This document shows, in pieces, positions 11,301 through 15,424 of a DNA stretch of 15,424 nucleotides. The stretch lies in assembly GCF_000282995.1 (NCBI RefSeq), contig NZ_ALEE01000724.1, positions 1 to 15,424 of the forward strand, read 5' to 3'. Under the pieces are notes generated by a model, which did no database searches, was not told the origin of the DNA, and worked only from the letters and a program-made list of their open reading frames with translations. The position numbers were made by a program, and so were the translations under genes. Position 1 is the stretch's first letter; every line of letters begins with the position of its first letter. Source of the DNA: Melaminivora alkalimesophila. Its GTDB lineage: Bacteria; Pseudomonadota; Gammaproteobacteria; Burkholderiales; Burkholderiaceae_C.

Positions 11301-11850
11301 GGACGCGCAGCCACGCATTGCGGCAGCCACCAGCCAGTACCACCCCAGCCACAACCTGGTCGACCTGGAACACGAGCGCATGCGCGACGCGATGCTGCAG
11401 CGTTCTGCCGCCAGCAAATACACCACCGCTCCCGTGCGCGCCGCCAGCCTGCACTGGGCCCATCCTGGCCATCTGTGGCTGACCGGCCTGCTGCCGCAGT
11501 ACCAGCGCTTCCGCCACGACCCGCAGCCACGCGACGATGTGGCTCTGCTGCCTGACGAGGACGAACAAGAGCTGTTGCTGCACCGCGTCGATGAAAGTCC
11601 GCGCCGCGGCGACAGGCTGTACGTGTGCGTGCAAGACAGCCTCTGCAGCCCCGTGCCGCCAGCGGCGCTCACCTCCCCCACCATCTCCACTTGGCCCCAG
11701 GTCGATCTGATGGACGAGTTGACCGCCCTGGCACAGGCGCGGGGCCTGTCTCTGCGGGAGTGCGCTGAGCGCTACGCCACCGCCAGCCTGCCCCGGTGCA
11801 GGCACGGCTGGTGGTTCCACCACACCCTGGGCTTCACGGCCAAGACGTGA
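8326..11850 (+). CDS. cas3f: Type I-F Cas2-Cas3 fusion (nuclease-helicase)
   Basis: This 1174-residue fusion is diagnostic of type I-F. Residues 1 to ~85 are a Cas2 domain (MNVLFVSQCTKRALTETRRI) that bridges Cas1 dimers. An HD nuclease follows, with HD in LLHDLGKA (H123, D124), H149 in YRHEW and HH in LTHHRLP (231-232). The SF2 helicase has Walker A STGCGKT (477-483), Walker B-like DEPDD (631-635), SSAT (661-664) and motif VI QLAGRVRRHR (912-921). The protein unwinds and degrades DNA marked by the Csy complex. All key residues appear intact, so it looks functional. It is somewhat longer than the ~1,070-1,100 residues common in the family. The ATG overlaps the cas1 stop. Its own stop lies only 5 bp from the convergent higA stop, with no terminator between. 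Confidence 0.97.
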   Translation: MNVLFVSQCTKRALTETRRILDQFAERRGERTWQTPITQAGLDSVRKLLRQSARKNTAVACHWIRGRDHSELLWVVGDARQFNAEGAVPTNTTAGNVLRAGDENTWHHLPLMTALAALAALLHDLGKATQAFQERLSNPGLRERNHYRHEWVSVRLFQAFVGSDDDAGWLQRLGACTGTDTDVGAFESLWLDHARGRLLRDGIEEPQAAAHLPFACLPPLAQAVAWLVLTHHRLPCMPVEQARGGDEEDIDLPRGRWRRFGARPGFVNANELDQIQARINADWNEPREQAEPATVKAHWHFPHGLPVANAAWRRQAARYALKLLELSRPSSSGPVLHDPLAMHLSRLCLMLADHHYSSISDAARRQPYLQPGCKLYANTLRGDFKRDGFQRTSGKGQGPVFNQTLDEHLLGVQAHATLVARSLPSLVRSLPALKNHKPLKKRSADPRFAWQDKAADLAASVRERAAAQGAFIVNMASTGCGKTLGNARIMNALADPATGMRCAFAIGLRTLTLQTGRSFQSDLGLGDEHLAIQVGGVASRALFEYWEQRAEATGSASRQDLTDEAGSVLYEGNDQHPLLQRLTDDAKVRALIAAPLLVCTVDHLTPATESLRGGRQIAPMLRLLSGDLVLDEPDDFDMADLPALTRLVHWAGLLGSRVLLSSATLPPALVEGLYLAYRAGRAVHQQHRSARPEEPLSICCLWIDEFHQTVQECADVPGFRSTHAQYVQKRVVRLAQAEVRRLARIAPLPDTWGGLGKTERRAEFARLVLEQAWQLHQQPHNHLCDPASGKRVSLGLIRMANIAPLFDVALAMYRQGAPAPGVRVHLCVYHSQFPLLLRSAIERHLDTVLNRRGGSEGADPALQRPALRALLDAHPEAHHLFIVLGSPVTEVGRDHDYDWAVVEPSSMRSFIQLAGRVRRHRAGAVAGVNVVVLDSNLRHYEKPGKAAFCKPGFEMDPQAPDCADAARHFHLRSHRLRELMARTVQGNAPWAVDAQPRIAAATSQYHPSHNLVDLEHERMRDAMLQRSAASKYTTAPVRAASLHWAHPGHLWLTGLLPQYQRFRHDPQPRDDVALLPDEDEQELLLHRVDESPRRGDRLYVCVQDSLCSPVPPAALTSPTISTWPQVDLMDELTALAQARGLSLRECAERYATASLPRCRHGWWFHHTLGFTAKT

Positions 11851-11855
11851 TGCGA

Positions 11856-12167
11856 TCAGGCCGGGCGAAGTTGCATCGGGTGCACCGCCTGCACGGCCGT
11901 CTGCAGCGATTCGTCCAGTTCGGCCACGCGCAGGTCGTAAGCCGTCTGCAGGTTCAGCCACGACTGTGCATCGCCGCCGAAGAAACGGCTCAGCCGCAGC
12001 GCGGTGTCGGCCGTGATGCCGCGCCGCTCCAGAACGATGTCGTTGATGCGCGAGGCCGGCACGTGCAACTGCCTGGCCAGCGCGTTGGCGCTCATGCCCA
12101 TGGGCTTGAGGTAGTCCTCGCGCAGGACTTCACCAGGGTGGATGGGGCGCATGCCGTTCTTGAACAT
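11856..12167 (-). CDS. higA: HigA-family antitoxin (XRE helix-turn-helix)
   Basis: HigA is a DNA-binding antitoxin that neutralises HigB and represses the higBA promoter. The 103-residue protein begins with the typical MRPIHPGEVLREDYLKP and has an XRE/VapI-type helix-turn-helix (MSANALARQLHVPASRINDI, about residues 25-44). It continues with RRGITADTALRLSRFFG and WLNLQTAYDL, family hallmarks. The start is supported by AGGAG on the minus strand (plus positions 12174-12178), six nt before the ATG. It is the second gene of the pair, 54 bp after the higB stop, which is the inverted toxin-first order typical of higBA. It faces the cas operon, convergent with cas2-3. Confidence 0.92.
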   Translation of the reverse strand: MFKNGMRPIHPGEVLREDYLKPMGMSANALARQLHVPASRINDIVLERRGITADTALRLSRFFGGDAQSWLNLQTAYDLRVAELDESLQTAVQAVHPMQLRPA

Positions 12168-12221
12168 AACTTTCTCCTCATTGCGAGCGGCCTGGGGAGC
12201 TGCCGGCAGGTGGTCATGGTT

Positions 12222-12503
12222 TCAGTGGTAGTCCACGATTTCCACGTCGGCCACGCCCTTGTCCGTCCAGACGAAACACACGCGCCATTGATCGTTGATG
12301 CGGATGCTGTGCTGGCCTCGGCGATCACCGCTGAGCGGCTCCAGACGGTTGCCCGGAGGGCTGCGCAGGAAATCCAGCGTCTGCGCTGCGTCCAATTGCG
12401 CCAGCTTGCGCTCCGCCACGGCCTGGATGTTGGCGAAACGGCGTGTCTTGCCGCTGGTGAACAGACGCTGGGTGTCCTGGCACTTGAACGAGAGGATGGC
12501 CAT
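12222..12503 (-). CDS. higB: HigB-family toxin (RelE/ParE fold, ribosome-dependent mRNase)
   Basis: HigB toxins cleave mRNA on the ribosome and arrest growth until bound by HigA. The 93-residue protein has the family pattern SFKCQDTQRLF, ANIQAVAERKLAQLDAA, LRSPPGNRLEPLSGDRRGQ, INDQWRVCFVW and the C-terminal VEIVDYH. Length and ending are full, so the toxin looks intact. I use the ATG at 12503; an in-frame TTG at 12509 would add two residues. No ribosome site precedes it, and a perfect TATAAT ends 10 nt upstream, so the mRNA is probably almost leaderless. The gene sits inside an I-F cas operon on the opposite strand, right next to a mini-CRISPR-like element. Confidence 0.92.
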   Translation of the reverse strand: MAILSFKCQDTQRLFTSGKTRRFANIQAVAERKLAQLDAAQTLDFLRSPPGNRLEPLSGDRRGQHSIRINDQWRVCFVWTDKGVADVEIVDYH

Positions 12504-12513
12504 ACGCAAGAGG

Positions 12514-12542
12514 ATTATACCGGTTACCGGTATTCGGCAAAC
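12514..12542 (-). promoter_or_regulatory. higBA promoter
   Basis: The minus strand carries a perfect -10 TATAAT (plus positions 12514-12519). Upstream, weak -35 candidates overlap each other: GTTTGC at 17-nt spacing, or TTGCCG at 15-nt spacing. The expected start is near 12507, only about 4 nt before the higB ATG. The -35 region abuts the base of the pseudo-repeat hairpin at 12542. Confidence 0.65.
12517..12533. promoter_or_regulatory. Probable HigA operator (17-bp palindrome)
   Basis: ATACCGGTTACCGGTAT is a perfect 8-1-8 inverted repeat that overlaps three bases of the higBA -10 and the adjacent spacer. HigA-type antitoxins repress by binding such palindromes over their own promoter, so this is the likely autoregulatory operator. 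Confidence 0.7.
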
Positions 12543-12563
12543 TGCCTATGCGGCAGCGAGAAC
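12542..12563 (-). repeat. Degenerate type I-F CRISPR repeat (downstream copy)
   Basis: On the minus strand this reads GTTC, then TCG, then CTGCCGCATAGGCAG. I-F repeats begin GTTC plus one base, followed by a 5-bp CTGCC/GGCAG stem with a five-base loop. Stem and loop are intact here; a two-base expansion precedes the stem and the usual 3' handle sequence is replaced by TTTGCC. It therefore retains what Cas6f binds and cuts but cannot support a further spacer. Confidence 0.82.
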
Positions 12564-12591
12564 GTGCTGCGATGAAAAACCCACGCATCGT

Positions 12592-12617
12592 TTTCTGAGC
12601 TGCTCTAGCCAAAGCAG
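12592..12617 (-). repeat. Degenerate type I-F CRISPR repeat (upstream copy)
   Basis: On the minus strand it reads CTGCT, an 8-nt loop, AGCAG and then CTCAGAAA. The 5-bp stem is kept by compensating bases (CTGCT/AGCAG instead of CTGCC/GGCAG), but the loop is 8 nt rather than 5 and the GTTC start is lost. The last 8 nt match the I-F 5' handle (CTNAGAAA). It may still be processed, or the 5' end may be made another way. Confidence 0.75.
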
Positions 12618-12636
12618 AAAAATCCACGTATCGTGG
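12617..12636 (-). promoter_or_regulatory. Predicted Cascade target (PAM plus protospacer) upstream of csy1
   Basis: On the minus strand, CC (12636-12635) is followed by ACGATACGTGGATTTTTC (12634-12617). CC directly 5' of the protospacer is the I-F PAM. Compared with the guide's first 18 nt, only positions 6 and 12 differ, and matching fades after position 18. In type I Cascade every sixth guide base is flipped out and unpaired, so these mismatches should cost little. The site ends 25 bp before the csy1 ATG, where binding would block the promoter or early elongation. Incomplete pairing would favour binding over Cas3 cleavage. Confidence 0.8.
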
Positions 12637-12638
12637 AT
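12622..12638. repeat. 17-bp inverted repeat within the csy1 upstream region
   Basis: ATCCACGTATCGTGGAT is a perfect 7-3-7 inverted repeat overlapping the predicted PAM and seed. It could be a protein operator instead of, or as well as, an RNA-guided target. The related sequence at 12576-12591 lacks the second arm, which argues that the repeat is particular to this site. Confidence 0.6.
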
Positions 12639-12643
12639 ACTGT

Positions 12644-12649
12644 ATTGTA
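12644..12649 (-). promoter_or_regulatory. Candidate -10 of the guide-RNA gene
   Basis: TACAAT on the minus strand (5/6 to TATAAT) would place the start near 12637, just before the upstream pseudo-repeat. No good -35 is present. The opposite strand reads TATTGT at nearly the same place, so this could be a shared, near-symmetrical -10 serving csy1 as well. Confidence 0.35.
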
Positions 12650-12650
12650 G

Positions 12651-12656
12651 AGGAGG
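12651..12656 (+). promoter_or_regulatory. Strong ribosome-binding site of csy1
   Basis: AGGAGG lies 4 nt before the ATG at 12661. It settles the csy1 start, although the frame is open back to 12295. The presence of a leader contrasts with the leaderless style of other genes in the window. Confidence 0.85.
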
Positions 12657-12660
12657 GAAG

Positions 12661-14034
12661 ATGTGGAAGGAAGCCATTGAGGCGTTCATCTCCGAGCGCC
12701 TACACGCCAAGCTGGAAAAGCTCAAGGATGACGACCCCAAGCGCCATGAACTCCTGGCGCAACATCAACCCTCTGTCTGGATCGAAGACGCTGCCCGGCG
12801 TGCAGCGCAAATCCAGGTGGTGACCCACTGCCTCAAGCCCATCCACCCCGATGCGCGCGGCACCAACCTCTACGTGGAGCCTGTCCATCTACCCCCGTTG
12901 GACGAACTGGGCACCCACGCGCTGGGCGAAGATTTCGCAAGCGACGTGGTGGGCAACGCCGCTGCGCTGGATGTATACAAATTCCTCAAGTTGGAAGTGA
13001 ACGGCCGCAGCCTGCTCACGGCGCTGCTGGCGCAGGACCTCGATGCACTGGCCGCGCTGCACACCGACCCGGCGCGGGCCCAGGCGTTGCGCGAGGCCTT
13101 CGTCTCGCTCACCCAGCCGCGCGCCGAGGGGCCGAGCAGCCACGCGTTGGCCAAGCAGCTGTACTGGCTGACAGGCGACGACGCCTGTGCAGATGGCGAC
13201 TACATCCTGTTGGCCCCGCTGTACGCCACCTCGCTGGCCCACGCCGTGTACGCCCAAGTACAGGAGGCCCGCTTCGGCGAGGCCAACAAGGCCGCTCGCC
13301 AGGCGAAGAAGGAGCGCAAAGCCCACGACGGCGTGTACCGCGACCATCCCCGCCTGGCGGTGCAGAAGATGGGCGGAACCAAGCCGCAGAACATCAGCCA
13401 GCTCAACAGCGAACGCCGGGGCGTGAACTACCTGCTGTCGTCGCTGCCGCCGAAGTGGATGCCCAGCACGCAGCGGCTTCCTGTCCAGGCGGAATCGGTC
13501 TTCGACCGCTTGTTCATCGCCCGCCCCGAAGTGCGCAGGACCGTCAGCGCACTCAGGCAATTCCTGGAATCCGACCCCGAACCCAACCTGGCCACGCGGC
13601 AGCGTCGCGAGGCCTTTGTCGACACGTTGCTCGACGAGTTGGTGTCGATGGCGGCCGAGATCCAACAGTCGCAGCCCGCTGGCTGGACCAGGGACCACGA
13701 GCGGTTCGAGGCTCTGGGCGTTGACGAGAAACTCTGGCTCGACCCCTTGCGGACCGAACTGCCCGAGGAAACCGATTTCGCACGGCAATGGCTGCAAATG
13801 GACTGGCCAGCGGAGATCGGCCGGCGATTCGCGCACTGGCTCAACGACCAGCTGCGCGGTCGGCTTCAGGTGGGTGATGTCGAATTCCGCGAGTGGAAGA
13901 AGTTGCTACTGACCGAGGAGGACGGCTTCAAGCAGCAACTGCGCGAGCTGCGCGACAAGCTGAATGCACCGCAGTACATCCCCAGCCGCAAGACCTCTGC
14001 GGAACTGGTGGCCGAAGAGGAGACAGACACATGA
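12661..14034 (+). CDS. csy1: Type I-F Cascade large subunit Csy1 (Cas8f)
   Basis: Csy1 forms a heterodimer with Csy2 at the crRNA 5' handle of the Csy surveillance complex and reads the PAM. The protein has 457 residues, slightly longer than the ~430 of Pseudomonas. Recognisable segments are the N-terminal MWKEAIEAFISERL, GNAAALDVYKFL near residue 98, and the strongly conserved GGTKPQNISQLN at 238-249. In that last segment K241 and N244 have the same spacing as the PAM-contacting Lys/Asn of Pseudomonas Csy1, so recognition of a CC PAM is expected. A tract at 210-221 is lysine/arginine rich. The stop overlaps csy2 by ATGA. It begins a second transcription unit, separated from cas1-cas2-3 by higBA, with a predicted Cascade target upstream. 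Confidence 0.96.
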   Translation: MWKEAIEAFISERLHAKLEKLKDDDPKRHELLAQHQPSVWIEDAARRAAQIQVVTHCLKPIHPDARGTNLYVEPVHLPPLDELGTHALGEDFASDVVGNAAALDVYKFLKLEVNGRSLLTALLAQDLDALAALHTDPARAQALREAFVSLTQPRAEGPSSHALAKQLYWLTGDDACADGDYILLAPLYATSLAHAVYAQVQEARFGEANKAARQAKKERKAHDGVYRDHPRLAVQKMGGTKPQNISQLNSERRGVNYLLSSLPPKWMPSTQRLPVQAESVFDRLFIARPEVRRTVSALRQFLESDPEPNLATRQRREAFVDTLLDELVSMAAEIQQSQPAGWTRDHERFEALGVDEKLWLDPLRTELPEETDFARQWLQMDWPAEIGRRFAHWLNDQLRGRLQVGDVEFREWKKLLLTEEDGFKQQLRELRDKLNAPQYIPSRKTSAELVAEEETDT

Positions 14035-15104
14035 GCCATCCCTCACCCCAGGCCGTTTTGGTCCTGCCCCGCCTGCGCATCCAGAACGCCAACGCCATCG
14101 GCAGCCCGCTCACGCATGGCTTTCCGTCCATCACCGCCTTCACTGGCCTGATGTGGGCCCTGGAGCGCAGGCTGGCCCAGGCTGGCGTGCCGCTGCGCCT
14201 GCATGGCACGGGCGTGGTATGCCACCGCTACCAGGAACAGGTCACTGAAGGCTATGTACGCAGTTTCAACCTCACGCGCAATCCTGTGGACAAGGACGGC
14301 AGCACTGCCGCCATCGTGGAAGAAGGGCGCATGCACCTGGAGATCACGCTGGTGCTGAGCGTGTCCGAAAAAAAAGCCCCCAGCGCCGCGCCGGCGCTGG
14401 TGCAGGGCAACGAGACGCAGCTCGCCGCGTGGGCCCACGCGGTGGGGGAGACGCTGGCGGGCATGCGCGTGGCCGGCGGCAGCGTGCTGCCCTCGCGCCC
14501 CGTGCCGGGCAAGCGGGTGCGGCCGTGGATCGGCATCGTCCCCGATGAACCGCAGGAAGCCAGCAGGCTGTTTCGCCTGTGGCGTCGCCAATGGCTGCCC
14601 GGCTTTGCGCTCGTGGGCCGCGACGACCTGCTGGCCGCACGCCTGGAGCATTTGCGTACCAGCCGGCCGCACGCCGGTGTGCTGGACGCGTGGCTGCATG
14701 CCGTCCGATTCAACCACCAACCTTTGCCCTGCAAGGATGGGGCGCCCGTGCCCGATGGAAAGATCGAGTGGGGAGACCCGCTGCGCCCCAAAGGCAGCGG
14801 CTGGGTGGTGCCCATCCCCGTGGGCTATGCAGCGCTGGGGGACCTGCACGCGGCCGGCTGCGTGCGCAACGCCCGCGACGCCGAGGCTCCTGTGCGCTTT
14901 GTGGAATCGGTCTATTCGCTGGGCCAGTGGATCAGCCCGCACCGCTTGAACAGCCTGCAGCAACTCCTGTGGCATGCCGAGACCGACGAAACGCTGGGCC
15001 TGTACCGCTGCCGCAGCGGTTACCGGCCCGACCCGTCCGTGGATACGGAAGAGCGCGCGGCCGATGCCTCTGCCGAATGGGATGACGCAGACGCCTTTGC
15101 CTGA
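14031..15104 (+). CDS. csy2: Type I-F Cascade subunit Csy2 (Cas5f)
   Basis: Csy2 pairs with Csy1 and holds the 5' handle of the crRNA in the Csy complex. The 357-residue protein starts with the family signature [38 protein letters not shown] and [20 protein letters not shown]. Later motifs include [34 protein letters not shown] and [15 protein letters not shown], all consistent with Cas5f. The C-terminal tail is acidic ([10 protein letters not shown]). Its ATG overlaps the csy1 stop, so translation is coupled and subunit ratios fixed. A 59-bp spacer separates it from csy3. Confidence 0.95.
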   Translation: MSHPSPQAVLVLPRLRIQNANAIGSPLTHGFPSITAFTGLMWALERRLAQAGVPLRLHGTGVVCHRYQEQVTEGYVRSFNLTRNPVDKDGSTAAIVEEGRMHLEITLVLSVSEKKAPSAAPALVQGNETQLAAWAHAVGETLAGMRVAGGSVLPSRPVPGKRVRPWIGIVPDEPQEASRLFRLWRRQWLPGFALVGRDDLLAARLEHLRTSRPHAGVLDAWLHAVRFNHQPLPCKDGAPVPDGKIEWGDPLRPKGSGWVVPIPVGYAALGDLHAAGCVRNARDAEAPVRFVESVYSLGQWISPHRLNSLQQLLWHAETDETLGLYRCRSGYRPDPSVDTEERAADASAEWDDADAFA

Positions 15105-15163
15105 TCCCGTATGGGTACGCATCGCCACTACCGCTCCCGGACATTCAACCAAGGATTGATACC

Positions 15164-15424
15164 ATGACCGACAAACTCACCACCGCTTCCGTCCTGGCCT
15201 TCGAGCGCAAGCTTGATCCGTCCGACGCCGTGTTCCACGCCGGCCGCTGGGACGACCGCACCCAGTCGCACGCCTGGCCGCCCGTGGCCATCCGGGCCAA
15301 GTCGGTGCGCGGCACCATCAGCAACCGGCTCAAGGCCAAGGACCAGGACCCCGCCAAGCTCGACGCCGCCATCGAGAAGCCCAACCTGCAGACCGTGGAT
15401 GTGGCGGCCCTGCCTCCGCAGGCC
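15164..15424 (+). CDS. csy3: Type I-F Cascade backbone Csy3 (Cas7f), 5' part only
   Basis: Csy3 is the backbone subunit, six copies of which coat the crRNA guide; its thumbs flip out every sixth base. Only the first 87 residues are in the window. They include the family pattern [39 protein letters not shown] and [13 protein letters not shown], near-identical in pattern to Pseudomonas Csy3. AAGGA (15151-15155) lies 8 nt before the ATG. Its own ribosome site, after a 59-bp gap, suits a subunit needed in higher amount than Csy1 and Csy2. cas6f (csy4) is expected next, beyond the edge. Confidence 0.95.
   Translation, partial: MTDKLTTASVLAFERKLDPSDAVFHAGRWDDRTQSHAWPPVAIRAKSVRGTISNRLKAKDQDPAKLDAAIEKPNLQTVDVAALPPQA

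Larger units (their letters stand above)
12542..12617 (-). ncRNA. CreR/CreA-like mini-CRISPR guide RNA gene (repeat-pseudospacer-repeat)
   Basis: Read on the minus strand, the order is: a degenerate I-F repeat (12617-12592) ending in the 8-nt handle CTCAGAAA, a 28-nt spacer-like segment (12591-12564) starting ACGATGCGTGGGTTTTTC, and a second degenerate repeat (12563-12542) with the I-F core hairpin CTGCCGCATAGGCAG. Cas6f normally cuts at the 3' base of that hairpin, so the product would be an 8-nt handle, guide and 3' hairpin, as in a I-F crRNA. Ordinary I-F spacers are 32 nt, and from handle to hairpin there are 35 nt here against 37 normally. The first 18 nt of the guide match a PAM-flanked site just upstream of csy1 with two mismatches. 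RNA-guided repression of cas genes by such solitary pseudo-crRNAs (CreR) and CRISPR-regulated toxin repression (CreA) are known in type I systems; assigning that role here is inference. Confidence 0.82.

Noticed and set aside
12570..12590. CGATG/CATCG inverted repeat inside the pseudo-spacer, possibly a hairpin
   Set aside because: The stem is only 5 bp with an 11-nt loop, weak beside the repeat hairpins, and it would hide the guide seed. There is no support for function.
12542..12617. Plain remnant of a former CRISPR array
   Set aside because: Neutral decay would not be expected to leave a guide that matches the adjacent csy1 upstream region next to a correct PAM, with mismatches only at flipped-out positions.

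Overview
This is a GC-rich window with bacterial gene organisation. The protein families present (cd1-type NirS, long-form PyrF, a type I-F CRISPR-Cas locus) fit a denitrifying betaproteobacterium, probably Burkholderiales and possibly Comamonadaceae. The lineage is inferred from protein resemblance and style only.

Positions 1-3850 hold a respiration/heme block. A partial TonB-dependent heme-type outer-membrane receptor lies on the minus strand (1-1783). It is divergent from a complete nirS, the cytochrome cd1 nitrite reductase (2029-3750), which has an FNR/NNR-type box upstream (1879-1892) and a strong terminator downstream (3810-3841). Positions 3887-4123 carry a catalase remnant. The housekeeping block follows: an EamA/DMT permease (4181-5083, minus), pyrF (5142-5966) and a class I/II aminotransferase (6013-7206). 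Several of these genes have a -10-like hexamer ending only 6-8 nt before the ATG, which suggests leaderless mRNAs.

Positions 7337 to the right edge hold a type I-F CRISPR-Cas locus: cas1, the cas2-cas3 fusion, csy1 (cas8f), csy2 (cas5f) and the start of csy3 (cas7f). cas6f and any CRISPR array would lie beyond the edge. The operon is interrupted between cas2-3 and csy1 by a HigB-HigA toxin-antitoxin pair on the opposite strand (11856-12503).

The most notable element is in the 157-bp gap between higB and csy1. Read on the minus strand, it contains a degenerate I-F repeat ending in the 8-nt handle CTCAGAAA, then a 28-nt spacer-like segment, then a second degenerate repeat with a perfect I-F core hairpin (CTGCCGCATAGGCAG). 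The first 18 nt of the pseudo-spacer match a site just upstream of csy1. That site is preceded by the I-F PAM (CC), and the only two mismatches are at positions 6 and 12, the positions known to be flipped out of the crRNA-DNA hybrid in type I Cascade. I interpret this as a one-spacer mini-CRISPR gene of the CreR/CreA kind, which would guide the Csy (Cascade) complex to repress its own operon. It is transcribed toward higBA with no terminator between them, so the toxin-antitoxin pair, the guide RNA and the Cascade genes could form one regulatory unit.
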